Assembly (NCBI GenBank): GCA_011046365.1
Contig: DSAS01000119.1
Location: 1-49,126 of the forward strand
Length of the DNA stretch: 49,126 nucleotides
Source: Fidelibacterota bacterium
GTDB taxonomy: Bacteria > Fidelibacterota > UBA2242
Direction: 5' to 3'
Position numbers and translations under genes: made by a program. The notes below the pieces were generated by a model, which made no database searches, was not told the DNA's origin, and worked only from the letters and a program-made list of their open reading frames with translations. Shown piece after piece: positions 40,511-49,126 of this stretch (its first letter is position 1; every line of letters starts with the position of its first letter).

Positions 40511-41785
40511 TTACTTTAACAGAATCGCCGGTCCGATGGAGAAGGTGTATCCGCCGATCGAAGTATTCGGCGAATTGAGGACTGTTTTGTCCCCGTCCGG
40601 TGACGGGACTTTCCAACCCTCTGATCGGGGAATACCATAGCAGTAACCAAACTTTGCCTGAAGTCCAAAGTCACCCAGAATTGGGATATAAAGAGACAGA
40701 TTGGGCTGGAGCAGAAAGTATTTTCTTTCCACGCGCAGATAATTTTCATCAGTATCGGTGAAACGAGCCCCGATCTCACCCCACTGTGTCAGTGGTTCGG
40801 ACTGATGAATTGCGAGACCGTTGGTCAGGCTGCCAGCCAGTACCCCGGCGGTCAAGTATAACCGTCTGAAGACCGTGATTTGCCGATCCAGCGTTATGCC
40901 CCAATAGTTAATGCTGTGAATCAGATAACTTGTATGATCTGCTCCACCGTAGCTGATCTGTTTGTGCCGGTTCCAGTTGTTGTTAGCCCAGAAGATACCC
41001 CAGTTCAAGGCGCCGTCGCTATCTCCCGGGCGGAAATGAAAGCCGGTCATGTTTAAACCGGAATAGGTCTTATCATTAACCTGTCTGTTATCAATGACTG
41101 ACGGATAGCCGAGCTGAGTTTGTAAAAACTGGTCGTAAAATTCAAGATTGTCGGGGACATAAAAGATGAAATCCCAGGAAAAAATGCCGCAATCCGAGCT
41201 TTTGATAATGCCGGTTTTTTTCGGACTGGAATAATCAATCCTCGAGGGCTCTTCCGGTTCGCTGATTTTTATCTCCACTGGTTTTGGAGCGCTGTCCAGG
41301 GTGATGGTGGTTTTCATCGCCTTTCCATCCCGATAGAGCACGACGGGGACAGTTGCTTCCGGCGGATAATTTTCCAGCGTCCGGACAAGGTAATCGTTAT
41401 ACCAGATTTTTTCCTCGTCAAAGCGGGTGATAATATCACCCTCCTTTAGTCCGGCTTTGTCTGCCGGTCCACCCGGTTCGATTTTATCAATATAGGCGCC
41501 GTAATTATAGGGATAGTGCAGCTTTTCGGCTTTTTCAAAATCCAGATCACGACCGAACACAATACCCAGATAGGGTTTTTGACTGACTGTAGGGAAGATA
41601 GCAATTGTGTCGGCTCGGGTAGAGTCAGTCGGGGTAATTTCCTCTGCTAATATTGCGGGCTGCGCCTGTTCTGCAGGAACGGTTTGTGCTGAGAGAATCC
41701 GAACAATAAACAGGAACCAGGCGCAGATGATGATGTAGAAAATTTGTGTGTTTGTGCGGTGTATTTTTGAATTTGAACCAGACAT
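40511..41785 (-). CDS. PDZ-domain protein with putative outer-membrane barrel C-terminus
   Basis: ORF from 41800; PDZ 'GGPADKAGLKEGDIITRFDEEKI'; C-terminal amphipathic strands. Confidence 0.7.
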   Translation of the reverse strand: MSGSNSKIHRTNTQIFYIIICAWFLFIVRILSAQTVPAEQAQPAILAEEITPTDSTRADTIAIFPTVSQKPYLGIVFGRDLDFEKAEKLHYPYNYGAYIDKIEPGGPADKAGLKEGDIITRFDEEKIWYNDYLVRTLENYPPEATVPVVLYRDGKAMKTTITLDSAPKPVEIKISEPEEPSRIDYSSPKKTGIIKSSDCGIFSWDFIFYVPDNLEFYDQFLQTQLGYPSVIDNRQVNDKTYSGLNMTGFHFRPGDSDGALNWGIFWANNNWNRHKQISYGGADHTSYLIHSINYWGITLDRQITVFRRLYLTAGVLAGSLTNGLAIHQSEPLTQWGEIGARFTDTDENYLRVERKYFLLQPNLSLYIPILGDFGLQAKFGYCYGIPRSEGWKVPSPDGDKTVLNSPNTSIGGYTFSIGPAILLK

Positions 41786-41814
41786 GGAAACTCCTTTCAT
41801 GCTAATCTAGGATG

Positions 41815-42999
41815 TTAAAACCCGAAAAAGGGCGATATGCTGACGGTGAAACCGCTCATTGACGAATCGTTTACCGGACCGCCGAGATCATGTTTATTGT
41901 CATTTAAAATTTGTTGCCAGCCATTCTTTGAGTAGGCGAGCATATAACCAACCTCCAGTTTAATCCAGAGAATCGGCATGATCCGGTACATAAGGGCAAT
42001 GCGTGGTTGCAAAAGGGTGTACTTTTTTTGCAGCTGCAGGTAATCGTTGTATGATCCGGTGGTATCCAGCCCGAGCTCCTGCCATTCTACTGTTTTTTCA
42101 AACTGGTCAATTTCAAACTTGGTTGACCCGCCGCCGATCATCAGACCGGTGGAAAGCATCCAGCGATCGCCGAGACGAAAACGTTTGTCCAGCGCTGCGC
42201 CGCCCATCCCGGATTTATATTGCAGATTCCGATATACCGGTGTAGCCGGATCAACAGTATAGTTAATACTCTTTTGCTGTCCTGTCCAGACACCGTACCC
42301 GCCGATAAACCAGCCGTTGCCCACTAATCCCTGCAGATCAAATCCATGATGCAGGTTGTTGATTTCTGATAATTCATTAAAACCGAGTGAGCCGAACAGA
42401 TCATTGATCGGGGTTAAATTCATATTAACGTACATGGGTTTATATCCGGCTCCGCCGAAGCCCCGGCTTTTATGGGCATACCGATCATTTAAAGGGTGTT
42501 CGATTTTCCAGGCAGAGTTTGCATTTATTACGGGGAGTTTTCTCTGAAAAGTTACACCGTAGCGTATATATTCCACGGTAACAGAATCACCGATCGGTTT
42601 TGCTCTGATGATGTCATCAAAGTGTGACCGGTGTTTTAGAGGAACCCCGTCAATTTTGGAAATAATGTCTTCCCGTTGTAGAACAGGATTATCGTTCCAG
42701 CTGCGATTTCCGCTCACCAGCACGCCGCGGTTGCCTGAAAAATTCAGTTCATAGGCATCTTTAAAAGAGATATTGTCCACATAATAGCCTAAACTGGGGC
42801 GGTCGCCATCCGGGATCTCCGGTTGATGACCGCTCTTTTTAAACCAGTTTTTCAATTCTTTGGCAGCCAGCCTGTATTCTCTACCCAGATCGTGGGATTT
42901 TTCGTCCGCATCTTCGGCTATCGCCGGCTTCAAGAGGCTCATGGTGATCAGGGGGATCATTAGGTAGTGGAGGATTTTTTTAATTGTGGGCGTTATCAT
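41815..42999 (-). CDS. PDZ-domain protein with putative outer-membrane barrel C-terminus, paralogue of adjacent gene
   Basis: ORF 394 aa; signal peptide; 'VLQREDIISKIDGVPLKHRSHFDDIIRAKPIGDSVTVEYIRYG'; C-terminal 'GFTVSISPFFGF'. Confidence 0.7.
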   Translation of the reverse strand: MITPTIKKILHYLMIPLITMSLLKPAIAEDADEKSHDLGREYRLAAKELKNWFKKSGHQPEIPDGDRPSLGYYVDNISFKDAYELNFSGNRGVLVSGNRSWNDNPVLQREDIISKIDGVPLKHRSHFDDIIRAKPIGDSVTVEYIRYGVTFQRKLPVINANSAWKIEHPLNDRYAHKSRGFGGAGYKPMYVNMNLTPINDLFGSLGFNELSEINNLHHGFDLQGLVGNGWFIGGYGVWTGQQKSINYTVDPATPVYRNLQYKSGMGGAALDKRFRLGDRWMLSTGLMIGGGSTKFEIDQFEKTVEWQELGLDTTGSYNDYLQLQKKYTLLQPRIALMYRIMPILWIKLEVGYMLAYSKNGWQQILNDNKHDLGGPVNDSSMSGFTVSISPFFGF

Positions 43000-43116
43000 T
43001 TTTCAGTCTCCTTTCAGCTTTCATCCCTATTAATGACAAAAGCGGTGCCAAAAGGTTGAAGTAAATCATTTCTCCGTCGCTAAACCGAATTCATGAGATT
43101 AATTTTTTACCTGTCG

Positions 43117-43157
43117 CCATATCAATTACATATATCGGGCATATCAAATTGATATGG
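43117..43157. promoter_or_regulatory. Inverted-repeat operator candidate in divergent intergenic region
   Basis: CCATATCAATT (43117-43127) and AATTGATATGG (43147-43157), perfect 11-bp arms; extra CATATCAA at 43140-43147. Confidence 0.5.
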
Positions 43158-43248
43158 TTTGGACCTTCTGCTGGGGTAAAATCTTTTGTAACTCAGTAAA
43201 AAAACCGATATATTTTACCAACATTTTGTAACCAAAGCGGAGAGATAG

Positions 43249-44790
43249 ATGTTTTCTCTTGTGAAAAGCGCCGCAGTACTGGGCATAGACGCATACGTGG
43301 TGAATGTGGAATGCAATATGGTGAACGCCCAGATTCCACGCTTTATCACCGTTGGTTTGCCGGAAGGTGCCGTGAAAGAGAGCAAGGAGCGGGTTGAATC
43401 GGCGATCAAGAACAGCGGCTATTTTATTCCCCTGAATAAGATTGTTATCAATCTTGCGCCGGCGGATATCCGCAAAGAGGGGAGTGCCTTTGATCTGCCT
43501 ATTTCCATCGGTATTCTAAGCGCTACCGGGCGGGTTTCAAGCCAGCTTCTGGAAAATTACGTTATCCTTGGTGAGCTGTCTCTGGACGGTGCCTTACGGG
43601 GAATCCGGGGCGCTCTGCCCATTGCTGTCTCGATTCGGCAGGACTCCTCTGTTGAGGGGATAATACTGCCCCGGGTAAATGCCCGGGAAGCGGCGATAGC
43701 CGGCGGTCTGCGTGTGGTCGGTGTCAATACTCTGCAGGAGACAATTGACTTCCTGAACGGCGATTTTGAGCCGGAGCCGGTGGCTGTGAATGTAACGGAG
43801 CTCTTTGAGGAGCGGCGCCACTATGAACAGGATTTTGCTGATGTGAAGGGGCAGGAGCATGCCAAGCGGGCATTGGAAGTGGCTGCCGCCGGTGCTCATA
43901 ATATCATCATGATCGGACCGCCCGGTTCCGGCAAGACTATGCTGGCTAAACGGTTTCCCTCGATATTGCCCAATCTGACGCTGGAGGAAGCGCTTGAAAC
44001 CACCAAGATTCACTCTGTCGCCGGTCTGGTGCCGGAAGGCAGTGGAATTGTCGCTACCCGTCCGTTTCGGGGGCCGCATCATACGATTTCAGATGCCGCC
44101 CTGGTCGGAGGTGGTAAGTTGCCCCGTCCCGGCGAGGTCAGCCTGAGCCACCACGGGGTCCTGTTTCTGGATGAATTACCCGAGTTCAAAAAAAATGTTC
44201 TTGAGGTGTTGCGCCAGCCCATGGAGAATAACGTCGTGACCATCAGCCGGGCGCAAATGTCACTCTCCTATCCGGCTAATTTTATTCTGGTAGGCGCCAT
44301 GAATCCCTGCCCGTGCGGGTATAGCACCGACCCGAATAATGAATGTACCTGCTCAACGATGCAGATTCAGAAGTACATGGCTCGGATTTCCGGACCGCTG
44401 ATGGACAGAATTGACATTCACATTGAGGTTCCGGCGGTCAAAATCAGCGAACTGGCGGGGAAATCTCTGGGTGAAAAATCGGAAGATATCCGAAAGCGGG
44501 TTCAACAAGCCCGCCTCCGGCAGACGGAACGCTTCACTCAATTTATGGGCATTCATGCCAATGCCGATATGGAAACCAAGCTGATTCGGCGTTTCTGTAA
44601 AATTGACAGCACCGGACAAAATCTCCTGCATAATGCAATAACCAAGCTGGGACTGAGTGCCCGGGCTTATGACCGCATTTTGAAAGTGTCCCGGACAATC
44701 GCTGATCTGGCGGGTCAAGAAGAAATTCTACCGGAACATCTGGCTGAGGCGATTCAGTACCGCAGCCTCGACCGGCAATTGTGGATGTAA
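43249..44790 (+). CDS. comM: YifB/ComM family Mg-chelatase-like AAA ATPase
   Basis: ORF 513 aa; 'SAAVLGIDAYVVNVECNM', 'GPPGSGKTMLAKRFPSILP', 'RPFRGPHHTISDAALVGGG', 'GAMNPCPCG'. Confidence 0.95.
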   Translation: MFSLVKSAAVLGIDAYVVNVECNMVNAQIPRFITVGLPEGAVKESKERVESAIKNSGYFIPLNKIVINLAPADIRKEGSAFDLPISIGILSATGRVSSQLLENYVILGELSLDGALRGIRGALPIAVSIRQDSSVEGIILPRVNAREAAIAGGLRVVGVNTLQETIDFLNGDFEPEPVAVNVTELFEERRHYEQDFADVKGQEHAKRALEVAAAGAHNIIMIGPPGSGKTMLAKRFPSILPNLTLEEALETTKIHSVAGLVPEGSGIVATRPFRGPHHTISDAALVGGGKLPRPGEVSLSHHGVLFLDELPEFKKNVLEVLRQPMENNVVTISRAQMSLSYPANFILVGAMNPCPCGYSTDPNNECTCSTMQIQKYMARISGPLMDRIDIHIEVPAVKISELAGKSLGEKSEDIRKRVQQARLRQTERFTQFMGIHANADMETKLIRRFCKIDSTGQNLLHNAITKLGLSARAYDRILKVSRTIADLAGQEEILPEHLAEAIQYRSLDRQLWM

Positions 44791-44880
44791 TACCCCGAAA
44801 TCTGTCGCTAATCTGTTAAAACAATCCATTGGATTCTGTTGTGTTTAGCATTAAATTGTGACCCGCTTTTGGGGTCGCAA

Positions 44881-45792
44881 ATGATAATTCAAACCCACAA
44901 TTTGGGCAAACGCTTCGGAGACCGGTGGGCGGTCAAAAACCTAAACCTGACGGTTGAAAAGGGGCAGATTTTCGGTTTTCTGGGTCCGAACGGTGCCGGG
45001 AAGAGTACGACGATCCGCATGCTGCTGAATCTGATTCGCCCCAGTGCAGGCTGCTTTGAGCTGCTGTCCCAAAGGGTTGGTTCTTCGGGAAAGAAAATAT
45101 ATGCGCGAATCGGTGCCCTGGTAGAAAAGCCCGATTTTTATCTCTATCTGACAGCTGAAAAGAATCTGGAAATCCTGGCTGCTTTGAGTGGTTGCAACAG
45201 TCGCCAGCGGATCCGCGAAGTGCTTGAAATTGTCAACCTGCAAGAGCGGGCACAGGAGAATGTACGCAACTATTCGCATGGTATGAAACAGAGGCTGGGA
45301 ATCGCTCAGGCGCTGCTGCATGATCCGGAATTGGTAATTTTGGACGAACCAACCTCCGGTCTCGATCCGGAGGGGATTCACGAAATCCGGGAGTTGATCA
45401 TATCGCTGGCTAGCGAAAGAGAGATGACCATCTTATTATCCTCCCACCAGCTGCATGAAGTCGAACAGGTCTGTACTCATATGGCGATTATTGATAACGG
45501 GTCTATGGTGGTTCAGGGCGCCGTAAAGGAGCTGTTGGGCAAAACTGATTTCTATGTAACTGAAGTGCGGATTGATCGCCCGGAGGATGCCTACCAGCTG
45601 CTGAAAACAGAAAAGTGGCTTGACGATATCACCCTTGATGATGAGCTGTTGAAAGTGCACCTGTCTGCAGACAGCCGCCCGTTATTGGCGGAATTTTTGG
45701 TGCGCCACGATTTCAGGATATACTCCATTATTCCCCGCACATCGCTGGAAGATTATTATTTAACCCTGTTGAAAAAACGTCATGGGCGGTAA
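44881..45792 (+). CDS. ABC transporter ATP-binding protein
   Basis: ORF from 44839; Met at 44881; 'FLGPNGAGKSTTIRML', 'YSHGMKQRLGIAQALLHDPELVILDEPTSGLDP'. Confidence 0.94.
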   Translation: MIIQTHNLGKRFGDRWAVKNLNLTVEKGQIFGFLGPNGAGKSTTIRMLLNLIRPSAGCFELLSQRVGSSGKKIYARIGALVEKPDFYLYLTAEKNLEILAALSGCNSRQRIREVLEIVNLQERAQENVRNYSHGMKQRLGIAQALLHDPELVILDEPTSGLDPEGIHEIRELIISLASEREMTILLSSHQLHEVEQVCTHMAIIDNGSMVVQGAVKELLGKTDFYVTEVRIDRPEDAYQLLKTEKWLDDITLDDELLKVHLSADSRPLLAEFLVRHDFRIYSIIPRTSLEDYYLTLLKKRHGR

Positions 45793-46638
45793 ATGATCCT
45801 GTTATTGAAAGCGACTTACTACGAGATACTCAAGATTTTTAACCGCATGCGGACCTATATCGGATTTGCCACAGTTACACTGCTGGTGCCGATGATCATG
45901 TACCTGGCGCATCGCTTTGGTTTCGATGTTCAGGATCAGGCACTGCGCGCGCTGGGTGATTCTGTTATGTTTGTCGGTACGCTGGTGAACGGCTTGCTGG
46001 TTTCTTATTACCTGATGAATGTGCTGTGGGTTCACTTCCCCTTTTTCATTGTATTGGTGGGGGGCGACATTATGGCTGGCGAGGCGGCGGCGGGGACCTT
46101 TCGGGTATTAATGACCCGCCCGATAACCCGTTTTCAAATTCTCACCTCCAAATTTATTGCCACCTTTTTCTATACTGCTGTAATTGTTTTCTATCTGGGG
46201 ATCGTCTGTATCGGTTCTGGCGTGATGATTGTCGGCGGCGGAGATCTTTTTGTTTTTGACAAAGGTATCCTGATTCTGTCTCAGAATGAAGCACTCTTCC
46301 GCTTTTTAATTGCCTATGGACTGGCGGTGGTGGTCCAGATGGTAGTGGCGGCGCTGACGTTTTTCTTTTCCACAATAGCCAGTAACGGAATCGGTCCGAT
46401 TATCGGTACTTATGCTGTACTGGTAGTCTCTTTGATTCTGTCGGTAATACAGATTGATGTCTTGGATACTGTTCGCCCTTATCTGTTTACGACCTATTTT
46501 GATGTGTTTTTCGCGCCCTTTGCCGACCCGATACCCTGGCGCGAGATTGTCCAAAAGTCACTCTGTCTGGGAGGCTATATCATTGGGTTTTACATATTGA
46601 GTCTGCTGGTGTTCATTCGCAAAGATATTTTATCGTGA
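45793..46638 (+). CDS. ABC-2 type transporter permease
   Basis: ORF 281 aa; multiple TM segments; 'GEAAAGTFRVLMTRPITRFQILTSKF'. Confidence 0.88.
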   Translation: MILLLKATYYEILKIFNRMRTYIGFATVTLLVPMIMYLAHRFGFDVQDQALRALGDSVMFVGTLVNGLLVSYYLMNVLWVHFPFFIVLVGGDIMAGEAAAGTFRVLMTRPITRFQILTSKFIATFFYTAVIVFYLGIVCIGSGVMIVGGGDLFVFDKGILILSQNEALFRFLIAYGLAVVVQMVVAALTFFFSTIASNGIGPIIGTYAVLVVSLILSVIQIDVLDTVRPYLFTTYFDVFFAPFADPIPWREIVQKSLCLGGYIIGFYILSLLVFIRKDILS

Positions 46639-47348
46639 TGAATCAGAAATTATTACATCTGTCTTTATTAATCATAATGGCGCTGCTGTTAGGTGTAATG
46701 ACAAGTTTGGAGAGCCAAACCCTTTCCGATCCTGTCATTATTTTGGGTAAGGTCCAGGCACCCATGGAGGCAATTGCCGACTATTCGGTCACGGTGACCG
46801 TTTCCGTCGCGGTACCGAACCTGCGGATGCCGGATAAAGAGTTGCGGCTTTTCTACCAGCAGCCGGATAAAATCCATGTCGAAACGGACGGATTTGCCAT
46901 GTTACCCAAGGTCGGTCTGGTGCCTTCGCAGATCAATCAGCTCCTGGAAAACGTCAAAATGACCCTGAAGAGCACGCCGGAACAGAATGAGAGTGGCGCC
47001 TATATAATTAACCTTCAGCATCTGGAAGCTCCGTCAAAAATGACCACTACCATCTGGATCAATCCGAAACGCTGGACTCTGGATAAGGTTCTGATGAACG
47101 TACCCGATATAGCCGAAACAGTCATCACCATTCAGTATCAAAAATTTGAGGGATTCTGGTTGCCGGAAGCAATTAAAGTCTATCTTAATATGCAGCAATC
47201 CATCCCGGCAATGCAGCGCCCCTCCATTGAGTACCCGGTTGGGTATTTCGGCGGCAGTTCGGGGAAGGAGCCGGTGAGCGGAATAATCACCCTTGATTTC
47301 GGGGATTATCGGGTGAATCAGGGTATTGATTCCAAAATATTTGAATAA
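46635..47348 (+). CDS. LolA/outer-membrane lipoprotein-sorting-like protein
   Basis: ORF 237 aa, 4-nt ATGA overlap with permease; signal peptide; 'LRLFYQQPDKIHVETDGFAMLPKVG'. Confidence 0.6.
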   Translation: MMNQKLLHLSLLIIMALLLGVMTSLESQTLSDPVIILGKVQAPMEAIADYSVTVTVSVAVPNLRMPDKELRLFYQQPDKIHVETDGFAMLPKVGLVPSQINQLLENVKMTLKSTPEQNESGAYIINLQHLEAPSKMTTTIWINPKRWTLDKVLMNVPDIAETVITIQYQKFEGFWLPEAIKVYLNMQQSIPAMQRPSIEYPVGYFGGSSGKEPVSGIITLDFGDYRVNQGIDSKIFE

Positions 47349-47441
47349 AGTTTTTATTTTCTGCAAGCTTTCTTTGCTTTTGAACCGAAAATTCCATTAA
47401 ATTCAATATTGTTTGTATGGAATATTTTTGGGATGGAATAG

Positions 47442-47957
47442 ATGACGCAGCTCGAACTGACCGTACTGGGAATCATTCAAAAAAAACCGTCTCACGCCTA
47501 TAACGTTGAGAAAGAAATCGTTGAAAAGGGGATTCGTGATCGCATTAAAATCGGCTTTTCCACGATCTATTCAACCCTGAAAAAACTGGAGAAAAATGGA
47601 CTGCTGGAAAGTCATTTCAAACCTCAGGAAAATTTGCCCGGTCGGCGGGTTTACTCTATAACCTTCAAGGGGCGCCAGCAATTTTTGGAGGAGATCAAAA
47701 AAGCCCTGTCACAGCCGCAGCCTGAAGCCAGCCTTTTTGAAACCGGTTTGCGCTTCGGCGATGTGCTGGACCGGCACGAAATGAAAGAGGCGCTGTCGCT
47801 CTATGATTCCGAGTTGAGCCGCCTGATCCAGGCGAAAGTCAAGGAGCTGACAAGTATTGATAATCCCAGTGCCATAGAGCGGGCGATGCTTTCGCGCCCG
47901 CTGTCGCTGTGGCAAGCCGAGCGTAAATGGACCCGTGAGCTGCTGGCTCTTTTATAA
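47442..47957 (+). CDS. PadR family transcriptional regulator
   Basis: ORF 171 aa; 'ELTVLGIIQKKPSHAYNVEKEI...IGFSTIYSTLKKLEKNGLLES...PGRRVYSITFKGRQQF'. Confidence 0.88.
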   Translation: MTQLELTVLGIIQKKPSHAYNVEKEIVEKGIRDRIKIGFSTIYSTLKKLEKNGLLESHFKPQENLPGRRVYSITFKGRQQFLEEIKKALSQPQPEASLFETGLRFGDVLDRHEMKEALSLYDSELSRLIQAKVKELTSIDNPSAIERAMLSRPLSLWQAERKWTRELLALL

Positions 47958-47969
47958 CATCATGGAGGA

Positions 47970-48269
47970 ATGATGGAAAACTGGATTGATTATTTATCGG
48001 TTAATCCGATTATCGCCCTGGCGCTCGTAACAATTCTGATTCTCTTTCTGTTTATGGTTTTCAGAAAGTTGGTGAAATGGGCGTTGATTTCCTTTATTAT
48101 TTTAGCTGTTGCAGTGGGCGTTTCTTATAACGAAGCCCAGAAATCGGAGTTGATCAGACAGGGTGAAAAAATTTTTAAAAAGGGCGAGCGGTTACTGAAG
48201 GAGGGAGAGCGGGATACAGACAAAGCGCTCAATAAACTGAAAAAAGATCTTAAGAAAAAGTCGAATTAG
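47970..48269 (+). CDS. Small membrane protein with charged amphipathic tail
   Basis: ORF 99 aa; start at ATG in or just after 47970; hydrophobic core then 'KIFKKGERLLKEGERDTDKALNKLKKDLKKKSN'. Confidence 0.6.
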   Translation: MMENWIDYLSVNPIIALALVTILILFLFMVFRKLVKWALISFIILAVAVGVSYNEAQKSELIRQGEKIFKKGERLLKEGERDTDKALNKLKKDLKKKSN

Positions 48270-48418
48270 ATTTAATCCAACAGAATGCCATGCCCTTTTG
48301 CATCGGTGATTTTCCTTTTATAAAATTTTACTTTATACGGCTGCGCCGGGCTCCCAGTTATATCATGTAACCGGATTGATGAAGCAAAATAATCAAAATC
48401 TAACAGGAGCACAAAAAT

Positions 48419-49126
48419 ATGCCGAAATATATCCCCGAACCGTTCAGAATTAAGGTCGTTGAACCGATCAAAAAAACCGCTCGTGCCGAACGGGAGAAAA
48501 TTTTACAAAAAGCCGGATATAATCTTTTTAATGTCCCTTCTGAAAAGGTCTATATTGACCTCTTGACGGATAGCGGCACCGGCGCCATGAGCGATTATCA
48601 ATGGGCTGGTCTTCAGCTCGGTGACGAGTCCTATGCGCAGTGTCGTAACTGGTTTCACTTTGAAGAAACCGTCAGAGAAATTACCGGAATGACGTATATC
48701 ATTCCCACACACCAGGGGCGTGTCGCCGAAAACCTGCTCTTTTCGACGATTCTGAAACCCGGGATGATTGTTCCCAACAACAACCACTTTGATACCACCC
48801 GAGCCAATATTCTGGCGAATGGCGGGGTTCCGGTTGACCTGGTAATTGAGTCGGGCAAGGACCCGGAGCTGGAGCACCCGTTCAAAGGGAACATGGACAC
48901 TGCAAAGCTGGAGCAGTTGCTGGAAAAAGAGGGAAAAGATAATATTCCGGTTGTTTTTGTTACCATTACTAATAACTCCGGGGGCGGACAGCCGGTTTCC
49001 ATGGAAAATCTGCGTCAGGTTCGGAATCTGTGCGACCGTTATGGTATACCACTGTTTCTCGATGCCTGTCGTTTTGCCGAGAACGCCTATTTCATCAAGC
49101 TGCGGGAAAGCGGCTATGCTGACCAA
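48419..49126 (+). CDS. Tryptophanase/tyrosine phenol-lyase family beta-eliminating lyase, truncated by window edge
   Basis: Not in ORF track (no stop). ATG 48419 opens 236 codons: MPKYIPEPFRIKVVEPIKKTARAEREKILQKAGYNLFNVPSEKVYIDLLTDSGTGAMSDYQWAGLQLGDESYAQ...IPTHQGRVAENLL...NNNHFDTTRANIL...GGQPVSMENLRQV...RFAENAYFIK. Confidence 0.93.
   Translation, partial: MPKYIPEPFRIKVVEPIKKTARAEREKILQKAGYNLFNVPSEKVYIDLLTDSGTGAMSDYQWAGLQLGDESYAQCRNWFHFEETVREITGMTYIIPTHQGRVAENLLFSTILKPGMIVPNNNHFDTTRANILANGGVPVDLVIESGKDPELEHPFKGNMDTAKLEQLLEKEGKDNIPVVFVTITNNSGGGQPVSMENLRQVRNLCDRYGIPLFLDACRFAENAYFIKLRESGYADQ

Noticed and set aside
48503-49126. Minus-strand ORF of 207 aa at the right edge
   Set aside because: Antisense to the clear tryptophanase/tyrosine phenol-lyase coding frame on the plus strand.

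Overview
Bacterial chromosomal window (possibly FCB-group; not proven here) centred on a probable replication origin. The core is a replication and tRNA-modification neighbourhood that switches strand at the rpmH/dnaA junction (~28.6-28.9 kb). Leftward on the minus strand: rpmH-rnpA-yidD-yidC-mnmE-mnmG-mfd-three PpiC/SurA-type isomerases-dnaN-recF-dciA-gyrB-gyrA-yggS-divIVA-PNP-like. Rightward on the plus strand: dnaA-ssb. Accessory flanks: a five-gene secreted/outer-membrane operon with LPP20-like proteins (1.2-7.0 kb), an LTD-domain gene running off the left edge, a TGS-uridine-kinase-like gene, an orphan P-loop kinase, arsC, queG, plsX, an NtrX/NtrY-like two-component pair with a DUF4390-like protein, two PDZ + putative barrel paralogues, comM, an ABC-2/PadR operon, and the start of a tryptophanase/tyrosine phenol-lyase gene at the right edge. 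Main observations: (1) gyrB has no ATG/GTG/TTG that preserves its conserved N-terminus, but has an in-frame ATT behind a good Shine-Dalgarno; (2) two near-perfect parS sites lie exactly at the two ends of mnmG and supply start codons, with no parAB nearby; (3) rnpA must start inside rpmH in another frame; (4) gene order fits an origin-spanning inversion that separated dnaA from dnaN, with similar DnaA-box-like pairs left at both loci; (5) an uncharacterised LPP20/CsgG-FlgT-like envelope operon. Three real genes are absent from the supplied ORF track: the two edge genes and rpmH.
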